DNA from: Streptomyces sp. ISL-11 | GTDB lineage: Bacteria; Actinomycetota; Actinomycetes; Streptomycetales; Streptomycetaceae | Reading direction: 5' to 3' | Assembly (NCBI RefSeq): GCF_018614525.1 | Contig: NZ_JAGGOL010000014.1 | Coordinates: forward strand, 1 to 64,000 | DNA: 64,000 nucleotides | In this document: piece after piece, positions 18,823 to 27,065 of the stretch | How positions within the stretch are numbered: position 1 is the stretch's first letter | Layout: the number at the start of each line of letters is the position of its first letter | Notes under the pieces: generated by a model | What the model was told of the DNA's origin: nothing | The model's database searches: none | The model's input: the letters and a program-made list of their open reading frames with translations, nothing else | Program-made: the position numbers and the translations under genes

Positions 18823-20313
18823 TCAGAACTTCGGTTCAGGTGACTGGGACGAGACGATCTCCGCCGCTTCCTCCTTCGTCGATACCGACGGCGGGGAGCC
18901 CTCCAGGGGCTGTTGGGCGGTTTCCTTCATGCAGGCGACCGCGATCATGCCGATCACCGCCGCGGCCGTCGTGTAGAACGCCGGTGCCATGTCGCTGCCC
19001 GTGGCGCTGATCAGGCCCGTGACGGCCAGGGGCGTCGTGCCGCCGAAGAGGGACGTGGAGATGTTGTAGCCGATGGACAGGGAGCCGTAGCGGACCGGCG
19101 TGGGGAAGAGCGCCGGCAGGGCCGCGGACATCGTGCCGAGGAGGCAGACGAGGGGGAGGCCCAGCATCAGCATCCCGCCGAGGACCGCTACCAGGCTGCC
19201 CTGTTTCAGCAGCAGGAACGCCGGTGCCGAGAGGACCGCGAAGCCGCCCATGCCCGCCATCAGCAGCGGCTTGCGGCCGACGCGGTCGTTGAGGCGGCCC
19301 ACGAAGGTGATGATCACCATCAGCAGGACCATCGTGGCGATGAGCACCAGCAGGCCGTGGGCGTCGTCGTAGCCGAGCTGGTCGGTCAGGTACGTCGGCA
19401 TGTAGGAGAGCAGCAGGTAGTCGGTGATGCCGTACGCGCCGGCGAGGACGACGCACAGCAGCAGCCGCGACCACTGGGTGGTGAAGATCTGCTTCAGCTC
19501 GGTGGTCTCGCCGGTGACGCGCTCGCCGCCACCGTTCTCCTCCTCCAGTTTCTGGAAGGCGGGGGTGTCCTCCAGCTTCAGGCGGAGGTAGAGGCCGACG
19601 AGGCCGAGCGGGCCGGCGACGAGGAAGGGGACGCGCCAGCCCCAGTCGGTCATCGTGGCGGAGCCGAGCGTCGAGGTCATGAGGGTGACGAGGCCGGCCG
19701 CGGCGACGTAGCCGGCGAGGGTGCCCAGTTCGAGGAAGCTGCCGAAGAACCCGCGGCGCCGGTCGGGTGCGTACTCGGCGATGAACGTGGCCGCGCCGCC
19801 GTACTCGCCGCCGGTGGAGAAGCCCTGGAGCATCCGGAAGCAGATCAGCAGTACCGGTGCCCAGAAGCCGATCGTCGCGTAGGAGGGGATCAGGCCGATC
19901 GCGCAGGTGCCGACGGCCATCAGGACCATGGTCAGGGCGAGCACGCGCTTGCGGCCGACGCGGTCGCCGAGCGGGCCGAAGAAGAGGCTGCCGAGCGGGC
20001 GTACGAGGAAGGCGACGGCGAAGGTGGCGAGGGAGGACAGCAGCCGTACGGTGTCGTTCCCGGAGGGGAAGAAGACGTCGCCGATGGTGACGGCGAGGTA
20101 GCTGTAGATGCCGAAGTCGAACCATTCCATGGCGTTGCCGAGCGCCGCCGCCTTGACCGCGCGTCTGACGGTCTTCTCGTCCGTGACGGTGATGTCGGTG
20201 CGGCGGAGGCGGGGGCTCTTGCGCCGGGCGACGGCCCGGAAGAGGGCGCGGTGGCGTTTGACGGCCTCCGGGTCGAGGCCGGTGTCGGCCTCGGTGCTGC
20301 TGCCGGTGGACAC
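18823..20313 (-). CDS. MFS transporter, ProP-like (proline/betaine or organic acid:H+ symporter)
   Basis: The 496-residue major facilitator protein belongs to the metabolite:H+ symporter family. About 70 hydrophilic residues precede helix 1 (NAMEWFDFGIYSYLAVTIG, typical of ProP/KgtP). The MFS signature GDRVGRKRVLALTMVLM lies after helix 2 and its echo GRLNDRVGRKPLLM mid-protein. RMLQGFSTGGEYGGAATFIAEYAP is the helix 4/5 motif of this family. The GTG at 20313 with GAGAGGAAG upstream is preferred to a longer extension. Substrate is probably an osmoprotectant or carboxylate. A 290-bp divergent promoter region separates it from the next gene. Confidence 0.9.
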   Translation of the reverse strand: MSTGSSTEADTGLDPEAVKRHRALFRAVARRKSPRLRRTDITVTDEKTVRRAVKAAALGNAMEWFDFGIYSYLAVTIGDVFFPSGNDTVRLLSSLATFAVAFLVRPLGSLFFGPLGDRVGRKRVLALTMVLMAVGTCAIGLIPSYATIGFWAPVLLICFRMLQGFSTGGEYGGAATFIAEYAPDRRRGFFGSFLELGTLAGYVAAAGLVTLMTSTLGSATMTDWGWRVPFLVAGPLGLVGLYLRLKLEDTPAFQKLEEENGGGERVTGETTELKQIFTTQWSRLLLCVVLAGAYGITDYLLLSYMPTYLTDQLGYDDAHGLLVLIATMVLLMVIITFVGRLNDRVGRKPLLMAGMGGFAVLSAPAFLLLKQGSLVAVLGGMLMLGLPLVCLLGTMSAALPALFPTPVRYGSLSIGYNISTSLFGGTTPLAVTGLISATGSDMAPAFYTTAAAVIGMIAVACMKETAQQPLEGSPPSVSTKEEAAEIVSSQSPEPKF

Positions 20314-20603
20314 GGCTCGGCTTCCTCTCGGTCGGCGGGGCGGGCCGAGCTGCGCGGCGGGTGGTGCTCGTGCTCGTACTCGCACCCGTCCTCGTTCAGG
20401 CGGGCCTCGTGCGTCTGCGCGCTGTGCGGCGGCTCAAACCGGCCGGGTGGCGGGAAGCGATATAGGTCACTCGGCAGACGCGCGGGCGTGGTCAATCTGA
20501 TATAGGCGGGGAGGGAACGCGCCGCCCGATTTCACCGTCACTCAGAGCGGAGGGATCGCAACTGCCCTCCGCAGCACCATCCCCCGCCGAGGAAGAGACG
20601 TCG

Positions 20604-21131
20604 ATGGCCGACCGTGCCGAGCCCCGCCGGGCCAGCATGCGCACTGTGGTGGCGGTCTTCGCGGCGGTGGCCGTGCTGGGCATCGGCTGTGTGTGGTTCG
20701 GTCAGGAGGACCGGGCGAACGCGGTGGCGGACGCGCCGAAGACGGCGGCCGCGCAGAAGTCGAAGGCGCCGCGGACCTCGCAGGAGGCCCGCGTGGACGC
20801 CTCGCCGGCGCGGGCGATGCCGGGGGTGCGGGAGTGCGGTCTGGGCGAGCCGGTGATCGAGCCGGAGATCATCACCTTGACCTGTGCGGACGCCGGCATG
20901 GTGGCGAGCGGGATCAAGTGGGGCCACTACGCGCGGGACGGGGCCGAGGGCACCGGCGTGGTGCAGGTGTCCCGTGGTGCGAGCGGCGCCGGCGTGATGT
21001 CCTTCCCCGCGCACTTCCGGCTCTACGGTGCGAAGAACGTCGACGGGATGATGGCCTTCACGGGCCTTGAGGTGGCGTACACGGGGGCCACGCCCCTGGG
21101 CGAGTCGCAGGAAACGTACTCGATCGCGTGA
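20604..21131 (+). CDS. Secreted or membrane-anchored protein coupled to a sensor kinase
   Basis: The 175-residue protein has a short charged N-terminus, one hydrophobic helix (residues about 12-31, MRTVVAVFAAVAVLGIGCVW) and an Ala/Lys/Pro-rich linker. An extracellular domain follows with two cysteines (RECGLGEP and LTCADAGMV) likely to be disulfide bonded. The fold of the rest (ITLTCADAGMVASGIKWGHY...GTGVVQVS) is not recognised as a catalytic domain. Its TGA overlaps the ATG of the sensor kinase by one base, so the two are translationally coupled. Modulation of the kinase is a reasonable inference. Confidence 0.75.
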   Translation: MADRAEPRRASMRTVVAVFAAVAVLGIGCVWFGQEDRANAVADAPKTAAAQKSKAPRTSQEARVDASPARAMPGVRECGLGEPVIEPEIITLTCADAGMVASGIKWGHYARDGAEGTGVVQVSRGASGAGVMSFPAHFRLYGAKNVDGMMAFTGLEVAYTGATPLGESQETYSIA

Positions 21132-22399
21132 TGGGCATCCGTGGCCGGATCGCCCTCGCGATCTCCTTCGTCACCGCACTCGCCGTCGTGGTCCTCGGTC
21201 TGTCCGTGCACCACATCTCCGCCGTGGAGCGCGACCGTCAGGCGCGCGCGTACCAGGACAGTCTGCTCAGCTCGGCGCTCCAGGTGTACCAGCGCGACAG
21301 TCTGCTGGCGCTCGGTGCGCAGCTGGACGATTCGACGCTGCCGCCGATGCTGACGGAGGCGGTGCGCAAGGGCCGTTCCGGTACGTACATCAGTGGGGGC
21401 GGTGATCCCCGGGTGTGGGCGGCGACCGAGGTCGGCGGCGGGAAGGTGCTGTCGGTGTCGGCGCCGTACCCGGACCGGGATCCCTTGCAGCGGGCGCTGG
21501 ACAAGGCGCTGGTGGTGGCCGGTGCGGTGACGGTGGCGCTGATGGCGGTGGTGGCGTGGTTCGTGGCGCAGAGCCTGTCGCGGCGGCTGCGGCGCAGTGC
21601 GGCGGCGGCGCGGCGGATCGCGGCGGGTGAGCCGCCGGACGCGGCGGCGCTGGTGGGCGGTGGCCGTGACGAGGTGGCGGAGCTGGGGCGGTCGGTGCAT
21701 CACATGGCGACGTCGCTGGCGGCGCGGGTGGAGGCGGAGCGGGAGTTCACGGCGGACGTGGCGCACGAGCTGCGGACGCCGGTGGCGGGGCTGGTGGCGT
21801 CGGCGGAGTTGTTGCCGCATCCGCGGGCGGTGGAGATGGTGCGGGAGCGGGCGCAGACGATGCGGTCGCTGGTGGAGGACCTGCTGGAGGTCTCGCGGCT
21901 GGACTCGGGTGTGGAGCGGGCGCAGCGGGATCCGGTGGAGCTGCCGTCGCTGGTGCGCGGGATCGTGAAGCGGGCGCGGGGGCAGCGCGGGGTCGACGAC
22001 GTGTCGGTCGAGGTGGTCGGCGAGGGCCGGATCGTGGCGACGGACGCCCGTCGGGTGGAGCGGATCCTGGTGAATCTCCTGGGGAACGCGGCGAAGCACG
22101 GGAAGCCGCCGATCGAGGTGACGGTGGAGGGCACGCGGATCACGGTGCGGGACCACGGTGAGGGCTATCCGCCGGAGTTGGTGGATCAGGGTCCGCGGCG
22201 GTTCCGTACGGCGGCGCCGGAGCGCGGTACGGGGCATGGTCTGGGGCTGACGATCGCGGTGGGGCAGGCGGTGGTGCTGGGGGCCCGGCTGGAGTTCGGT
22301 ACGGCGGAGGGCGGGGGTGCCCGCGCCGTCCTCGACCTGCCGGAGGTCGAGGACGGGCCGGAGGAGGGCCCGGTGGGCCGGGGGGCCTCGGCTCCCTGA
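21131..22399 (+). CDS. Orphan two-component sensor histidine kinase
   Basis: The 422-residue membrane kinase has helix 1 at about residues 7-25 and an extracellular loop of about 95 residues. Helix 2 is at about 125-146, with a HAMP-like linker (RRLRRSAAAARRIAAGEPPD). The HisKA dimerisation domain has phospho-acceptor His212 in DVAHELRTPVAG, followed by an ATPase domain with N box (LVNLLGNAAKHG), DHGEGYP and a GTGHGLGLTIA G box. It overlaps the preceding secreted-protein gene. No response regulator is encoded within 20 kb on either side, so the partner is elsewhere. The C-terminus is proline/glutamate-rich. Confidence 0.92.
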   Translation: MGIRGRIALAISFVTALAVVVLGLSVHHISAVERDRQARAYQDSLLSSALQVYQRDSLLALGAQLDDSTLPPMLTEAVRKGRSGTYISGGGDPRVWAATEVGGGKVLSVSAPYPDRDPLQRALDKALVVAGAVTVALMAVVAWFVAQSLSRRLRRSAAAARRIAAGEPPDAAALVGGGRDEVAELGRSVHHMATSLAARVEAEREFTADVAHELRTPVAGLVASAELLPHPRAVEMVRERAQTMRSLVEDLLEVSRLDSGVERAQRDPVELPSLVRGIVKRARGQRGVDDVSVEVVGEGRIVATDARRVERILVNLLGNAAKHGKPPIEVTVEGTRITVRDHGEGYPPELVDQGPRRFRTAAPERGTGHGLGLTIAVGQAVVLGARLEFGTAEGGGARAVLDLPEVEDGPEEGPVGRGASAP

Positions 22400-22428
22400 T
22401 CGGGTTGTGGTGTTCCGGGAGTGCGGTG

Positions 22429-22896
22429 TTACAGCCCCAGGTCCTTGATGATCTTCGCGACGTGGCCCGTGGCCTTGACGTTGTAGAGGGCGCGCTCGAC
22501 CTTGCCCTCCTCGTCGACGATGACGGTGGAGCGGATCACGCCGGTGACGGTCTTGCCGTAGAGCTTCTTCTCGCCGAAGGCGCCGTACGCCTCCAGGACC
22601 TGCTTCTCGGGGTCGCCGACGAGGGTGACCCTGAGGTCCTCCTTGTCGCGGAACTTCGCGAGCTTCTCGGGCTTGTCGGGCGAGACGCCGATGACGTCGT
22701 AGCCGTGGCCGGCGAGGAAGTCGAGGTTGTCGGTGAAGTCGCACGCCTGCTTGGTGCAGCCGGGGGTGAGGGCGGCCGGGTAGAAGTAGACGATGACCTT
22801 GCGGCCCTTGTGGTCGGCGAGCGACACCTGCTTGCCCTCGGCGTCGGGCAGGGTGAAGGCGGGGGCGGTGTCGCCGGGCTGCAGTCGCTCGCTCAT
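22429..22896 (-). CDS. bcp: Thioredoxin-dependent thiol peroxidase (BCP type)
   Basis: The 155-residue peroxiredoxin reduces peroxides. Peroxidatic Cys47 and probable resolving Cys52 lie in LTPGCTKQACDF, the atypical 2-Cys BCP arrangement. Supporting motifs are GDTAPAFTLPD, KVIVYFYPA, VIGVSPDKPEKLAKF and RSTVIVDEEGKV. It converges with the sensor kinase gene and lies divergently upstream of the DUF3618 gene. Start ATG at 22896 with a GAGGAGTGCC ribosome site. Confidence 0.96.
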   Translation of the reverse strand: MSERLQPGDTAPAFTLPDAEGKQVSLADHKGRKVIVYFYPAALTPGCTKQACDFTDNLDFLAGHGYDVIGVSPDKPEKLAKFRDKEDLRVTLVGDPEKQVLEAYGAFGEKKLYGKTVTGVIRSTVIVDEEGKVERALYNVKATGHVAKIIKDLGL

Positions 22897-23041
22897 GGCA
22901 CTCCTCGAAGGTCGTGGGCTACGGCTCCGAGACTAGCCACCGTGCCGATCGGGGGTGCCGCGGGGCACGGGGTGCGGTGAGCTGACAGACTGTCGTCATC
23001 ACACTCATCATCACTCTTTTCGAGACGACGGAGGCAGCGCG

Positions 23042-23362
23042 GTGTCGGATGCCAGGACCCCTGCGCAGATCGAGGCGGACATCTCCCGCAGGCGGCAGGA
23101 GCTCGCCGTGACGCTCGACGAGATCGGTGTGCGGATGCACCCGAGCACGATCGTGGGCGATGCGAAGGCGAAGGTGGCCGCGAAGGTGGATCACACCGCG
23201 GGGCGCGCGTACGTGGCGGCGAACCGGCTGGTGTCCGATGTGCGGGCGCGTTTCGTGACGGAGGACGGTTCGCCGCGGCTGGACCGGATCGTGCCGGTGG
23301 CCATGGTGGCGGTGGGTGTGATCGGGCTGCTGACGGTCTCCTCGCGCCGGCGCAAGGCGTAG
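23042..23362 (+). CDS. DUF3618 membrane protein
   Basis: The 106-residue protein begins with an amphipathic Arg/Glu-rich helix (ARTPAQIEADISRRRQELAVTLDEI), the DUF3618 signature as recalled. A variable charged middle and one C-terminal membrane helix (RIVPVAMVAVGVIGLLTV) follow, ending in a basic SSRRRKA anchor. The GTG at 23042 is preceded by GGAGG. Such proteins are small actinobacterial membrane proteins of unknown function, often near bcp, as here. Confidence 0.85.
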   Translation: MSDARTPAQIEADISRRRQELAVTLDEIGVRMHPSTIVGDAKAKVAAKVDHTAGRAYVAANRLVSDVRARFVTEDGSPRLDRIVPVAMVAVGVIGLLTVSSRRRKA

Positions 23363-23453
23363 TGGGCGTCCAGTCGGGCGCCTGGCAAGGCGTAGCTCAC
23401 CTCGACGGATCCGTGGCCCCGGGCCTCGGGGCCGTGCGCGGGCAGGTACGGTC

Positions 23454-23801
23454 ATGGGCGTGAGCACGCATACCACCCACGACAAGCTGCCCATCCGGAT
23501 GCTGCACGACCGGGTGCTGGTCCGGACCGATATTCCCGAGGGCGAGCGCCGGTCCTCGGGCGGCATCGTCATTCCGGCGACGGCGGCGGTGGGCCGCCGG
23601 CTGGCCTGGGCCGAGGTCGTGGCGGTCGGGCAGAGCGTGCGGACGGTGGAGCCGGGGGACCGGGTGCTGTACGACCCGGAGGACCGCGCCGAGGTGGAGG
23701 TGCGCGGTGTCGCGTACGTCCTGATGCGTGAGCGCGATCTGCACGCGGTGGCGGCGGAGCGGCTGGAGGGCTCGGAGGACTCGACAGGGCTCTATCTGTA
23801 G
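23454..23801 (+). CDS. GroES-family co-chaperonin paralogue
   Basis: The 115-residue protein has a GroES (Cpn10) fold signature: PIRMLHDRVLVRTDIPEGERRSSGGIVIP, with the mobile-loop region SSGGIVIP, then VVAVGQSVRTVEPGDRVLYDPE and a C-terminal YVLMRERDLHAV. There is no groEL next to it, so it is an extra paralogue separate from a canonical groESL operon. The start is either ATG at 23454 or GTG at 23460. It is longer at both ends than canonical GroES. Confidence 0.88.
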   Translation: MGVSTHTTHDKLPIRMLHDRVLVRTDIPEGERRSSGGIVIPATAAVGRRLAWAEVVAVGQSVRTVEPGDRVLYDPEDRAEVEVRGVAYVLMRERDLHAVAAERLEGSEDSTGLYL

Positions 23802-23855
23802 TCCTGCCCGGAGCGATACGCCCGGCGCGTGCCCCTTTTGTTAGGCTTGCCGGAA

Positions 23856-23896
23856 CCCGACGAGACGCGCCGTACCGGGTCAGGACAAGACGACGC
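23856..23896 (+). promoter_or_regulatory. Guanidine-III riboswitch (ykkC-III)
   Basis: The 41-base segment is almost identical to the Thermobifida fusca guanidine-III aptamer as I remember it. Invariant blocks are ACGAG, GCGCCGTACC and TCAGGACAAGACG. P1 pairs CCCG (23856-23859) with CGGG (23876-23879). The pseudoknot pairs GCGCCGT (23867-23873) with ACGACGC (23890-23896), with one C-A mismatch. It lies 35 bp upstream of a Gdx-type SMR gene, the standard target; control at the adjacent ribosome site (GGAGG) is likely. Confidence 0.92.
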
Positions 23897-23931
23897 ACCC
23901 CTGTAGGAACGTTTTCCACGGAGGTGCCGTC

Positions 23932-24252
23932 ATGGCATGGATCCTGCTCGCTGTCGCCGGTCTGCTGGAAGTCGGCTGGTCGGTCGGTATGAAGTTCACC
24001 GACGGGTTCACCCGGCTCTGGCCGAGCGTGTTCACCGTCGCGGGTATCGCCGCCAGCATGCTGCTGCTGTCCCAGGCGGCGAAGAGCCTGCCCATCGGTA
24101 CGGCCTACGGCGTGTGGGTCGGCATCGGCGCGGCCGGCGCGGCGGCGCTCGGCATGCTGGTGCTGGGCGAGCCGGCGACCGCCGCGCGGATCTTCTTCAT
24201 CGTGCTGTTGCTGGTCGCGGTGGTGGGCCTGAAGGCGACGTCTGGCCACTAG
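23932..24252 (+). CDS. gdx: SMR-family guanidinium exporter (Gdx/SugE type)
   Basis: The 106-residue four-helix small multidrug resistance protein begins MAWILLAVAGLLEVGWSVGM with the essential Glu13. The helix 1/2 junction FTDGFTRLWPS is characteristic of the SugE/Gdx subgroup, which exports guanidinium in exchange for protons, rather than of EmrE-like drug exporters. The guanidine-III riboswitch upstream strengthens this. It likely works as a homodimer, since no second SMR gene is adjacent. The TAG stop lies within CTAG at the edge of a repeat element. Confidence 0.93.
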   Translation: MAWILLAVAGLLEVGWSVGMKFTDGFTRLWPSVFTVAGIAASMLLLSQAAKSLPIGTAYGVWVGIGAAGAAALGMLVLGEPATAARIFFIVLLLVAVVGLKATSGH

Positions 24253-24450
24253 GCCTTTGCCCGCGGGCTGTCTTTGCCGCCTTCGGCGCCGGGCGCCCTG
24301 CGGGCGCGTCCTCAATCTCCCCCAGCTACCGCTGGGGGTGCCCCCAACGGGCTTGAGATGGCTGAGCTCAGCCACAATCAAGCCCGTCCGGCGATTGAGG
24401 ACCCACCGCGCAGCGGTGATGCGCACGCCACGGCCCGCAGGGCCGTTCCG
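24249..24450 (-). repeat. Intergenic palindromic element, copy 2 (core orientation A, one end degraded)
   Basis: Compared with copy 1 this lies in reverse orientation. CTAG at 24249 begins the far end, followed by the GGGCGCCCTGCGGGCGCG arm. Core boundaries are TCCTCAA (24309-24315) and TTGAGGA (24395-24401), and ACCGCGCAGCGGT is the other arm. The central GGCTGAGCTCAGCC palindrome is present. Terminal GTCCGGCGGATC sequences are lost from both ends. Confidence 0.85.
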
Positions 24451-24452
24451 CG

Positions 24453-26759
24453 TCAGTAGTCGTCCAGCAGCGATCCGCCGCCGTCCATCTCGCGTCCGCC
24501 TCCGCGCCCGCCCCCGTCCTTCGGCTCCTGCGGGAAGAACGTGAAGATCGGCCCCGTCGGGAAGTCGGTCGGCGGTCCCGGCCGGGTCGGCGGGCCCGTC
24601 GGCGGGAACGGCGGCGCCGAGCTCGGCGGTGTGGGGACCGGCGGCGTGGTCGGCGCGGGCGGTGCGCTGCTCGTCGGGGGAGCCGACGGCGAGGGCGGCT
24701 CCAGCGGCGGGACCTCGCCGCCGGACGTGCTCAGGTCGAAGTCCTTGGTGGACGTGCCCTCCAGGGCGTCGGAGGTGTACGCCGCCCAGATCTCCGCCGG
24801 GAAGCCGCCGCCGTTGACGCGGGGCAGGCCGGCCGCTCCGTACAGCGACTTCTGGTCGCCGGTCTCGGAGTCCTGGCCCATGACGGCGACGACGGTCGCG
24901 AGGTCGGGGGTGTAGCCGGCGAACCAGGCGGCCTTGTCCTCCTCCGCGGTGCCGGTCTTGCCCGCCGCCGGCCGCCCGGCGGCCTGGGCGGCGGAGCCGG
25001 TGCCGTTGTCGACGACGCTCTGGAGGATGGCGGTGGTGGTGTCGGCCGCCTCGCGCGGGACGGCCTGTGCGGGGTCCTTGCCGGGCAGCTGGATGTTCTC
25101 GCCGCCCTTGGTGACCTTGTCGACCAGGGTGTACGTGCCGTGCCGGCCGTGGTTGGCGAGCGTCGCGTAGGCCTGGGTCATGTCCAGGACGCTGGCGGTG
25201 GCGACGCCCAGCGCGATGGAGGGCGTGGCGGTCAGGTCGGGTGTCCGCTCCGGGATGCCGAGGGCGACGGCGGTGGCCTTGACCTTGGCGGGGCCGACGT
25301 CCTGTGCCATCTGGGCGTAGACGGCGTTGACCGACAGGTCGGTGGCCTTGGTGACGGTGATCCGCGGGTTGGAGTAGTCGTCCTCGTTGGCGGGGGCGTA
25401 GCCGACCGGGCCGCCGGGGCCGCGCACCTGGCGCCGGTTGGTGCCGTCGTAGACGGTGGTGGGGGTGATGGGGCGGCCGTTCTGCGTGGTGGCGTCGTTC
25501 TGCACGGCCGAGGTGAAGACGAACGGTTTGAAGGTGGAGCCGACCTGGTAGTCGCGGCGGGTGGCGTTGTTGACGTACTGCTTGGTGTAGTCGATGCCGC
25601 CGTAGAGGGCGACGACCCGGCCCGTCTTGGGGTCGATGGAGGCGCCGCCGGCCCGTACGTACTGGTCGACCTTGCGTTCGTCGCTGAGCTCGTCCATCAG
25701 CTGCTTCTGCACGGCGCCGGTGAAGGCGTCCTGTTTCTTGCGCTCGATGGTGGTGGTGATGCGGTAGCCGCCCCGGGCGAACGTCTGTTCATCGATGATC
25801 TTGTTGTCGGTGAGGTAGTCCTTGACGGCCTCGACGAGATAGCCGCGCTGGCCGTTCATGCCCTGGCGGGCCCGGGACTTGCCGGGGGCGGGGAACTTCA
25901 GGGCGTCGCGCTGCGCCTTGGTGAGCCATTTCTTCTTCACCATGCCGTCGAGGACGTAGTTCCAGCGGCCGGTGGCGCGCGGCTTGTTCTCGGGGTGGGC
26001 GCCGACGTCGTAGGCGCTGGGGGCGTTGAGGAGGGTGGCGAGGTAGGCGCCTTCGGCGACGGTGAGCTTGTCGGAGTCCTTGGCGTAGTACGCCTGGGCG
26101 GCGGCCTGGATGCCGTAGGCGTTGCGGCCGAAGTAGCTGGTGTTCAAATAGCCTTCGAGGATCTCGTCCTTGCTCTGTTCGCGGTCGAGCTTGATGGCGA
26201 TGAAGAATTCCTTCACCTTGCGGGTGACGGTCTGTTCCTGGCCGAGGTAGTAGTTCTTGACGTACTGCTGGGTGATGGTGGAGCCGGACTGCTTGCCCTT
26301 GCCGGTGGCGGTGTTCCAGGCGGCGCGCACCATCGCCTCGGGGTTGACGGCCGACTCGGAGTAGAAGTCGCGGTCCTCGGCGGCGAGCACGGCGTGCTGG
26401 ACGTCCTTGGGGACCCTGCTCAGGGGGACGCTCTCGCGGTTGACCTCGCCGCTTCGGGTGAGCTGGCTGCCGTCGGCGTAGAGGAAGACATTGCTCTCCG
26501 CGACGGCCGCCTTGTTGGCCGGGGGGATCTGGACGAGCATGTAACCGGCGATCAGGGCGCCGGCGACGAGCAGGACGACCAGCAGGAAGCCGCCGAGGAC
26601 CATGCGCCAGGTGGGCACGAGGCGGCGCCAGCCGGTGCGCCTCGGACGTCTGGCCCTGCCGGGCTTGCGGGGCCCGTCACTGTCCTTCGGCGACCAGCCC
26701 GCCGGCCCGGTGGGATCGTCACCACCGGCCGGCCGCTTCCGTGACTGCTCGTCGCTCAT
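24453..26759 (-). CDS. Class A penicillin-binding protein (transglycosylase/transpeptidase)
   Basis: The 768-residue bifunctional peptidoglycan synthase has a charged cytoplasmic tail and one membrane anchor (MVLGGFLLVVLLVAGALIAGYMLV). The GT51 transglycosylase domain has AVLAAEDRDFYSESAVNPEAM with the catalytic Glu, GSTITQQYVKNYYLG and EGYLNTSYFGRNAYGIQAAA. The transpeptidase domain has the active-site Ser in GSTFKPF, SVNAVYAQ as the SxN motif and KTGTAEEDKAAWFAGY as the KTG box. The C-terminal about 90 residues are Pro/Ser/Thr-rich, probably wall-spanning. The start MSDEQSRKRP is chosen over an upstream extension. Confidence 0.94.
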   Translation of the reverse strand: MSDEQSRKRPAGGDDPTGPAGWSPKDSDGPRKPGRARRPRRTGWRRLVPTWRMVLGGFLLVVLLVAGALIAGYMLVQIPPANKAAVAESNVFLYADGSQLTRSGEVNRESVPLSRVPKDVQHAVLAAEDRDFYSESAVNPEAMVRAAWNTATGKGKQSGSTITQQYVKNYYLGQEQTVTRKVKEFFIAIKLDREQSKDEILEGYLNTSYFGRNAYGIQAAAQAYYAKDSDKLTVAEGAYLATLLNAPSAYDVGAHPENKPRATGRWNYVLDGMVKKKWLTKAQRDALKFPAPGKSRARQGMNGQRGYLVEAVKDYLTDNKIIDEQTFARGGYRITTTIERKKQDAFTGAVQKQLMDELSDERKVDQYVRAGGASIDPKTGRVVALYGGIDYTKQYVNNATRRDYQVGSTFKPFVFTSAVQNDATTQNGRPITPTTVYDGTNRRQVRGPGGPVGYAPANEDDYSNPRITVTKATDLSVNAVYAQMAQDVGPAKVKATAVALGIPERTPDLTATPSIALGVATASVLDMTQAYATLANHGRHGTYTLVDKVTKGGENIQLPGKDPAQAVPREAADTTTAILQSVVDNGTGSAAQAAGRPAAGKTGTAEEDKAAWFAGYTPDLATVVAVMGQDSETGDQKSLYGAAGLPRVNGGGFPAEIWAAYTSDALEGTSTKDFDLSTSGGEVPPLEPPSPSAPPTSSAPPAPTTPPVPTPPSSAPPFPPTGPPTRPGPPTDFPTGPIFTFFPQEPKDGGGRGGGREMDGGGSLLDDY

Positions 26760-27065
26760 GTCTGTAGGGACTCCTCGGCCGCCGCCGGGGTTGTGCGGCC
26801 ACGGCGAGGGCGGTGTTGTGTCGGGCGGTTCGCTGTGCGCCGTACGCCCCGTAAAACACTCTCGCATCATGCGTTCCGTGCCGGGGTCGTACCGCACGGA
26901 AGACGGCCGTGTAAGAGCCGTCCGGGCCAGGCCGATCACTCCGGGGGGTGAAAAATCGTGTGGCCGTCGGCCGAGCCGGACGGGTAGGCTCCCGGCGCTT
27001 CGGCGCTTCGGCCCTGCGGACCGGCAGCGGACTGCCGAGGTTCAACGACGAGAGGTGTCAGGGGG
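26760..27065. other. Divergent promoter region between PBP and ABC operon
   Basis: The 306-bp gap carries no convincing gene. TAGGCT at 26985-26990 is a plausible -10 for the ABC operon. GAGAGGTGTCAGGGGG immediately before the ATG at 27066 supplies its ribosome site. Confidence 0.35.

Noticed and set aside
20455..20510. Direct repeat GATATAGG at about 20459 and 20499 as an operator
   Set aside because: Only 8 bases repeated and each could simply be a -10 element of the divergent promoters; too weak to claim.
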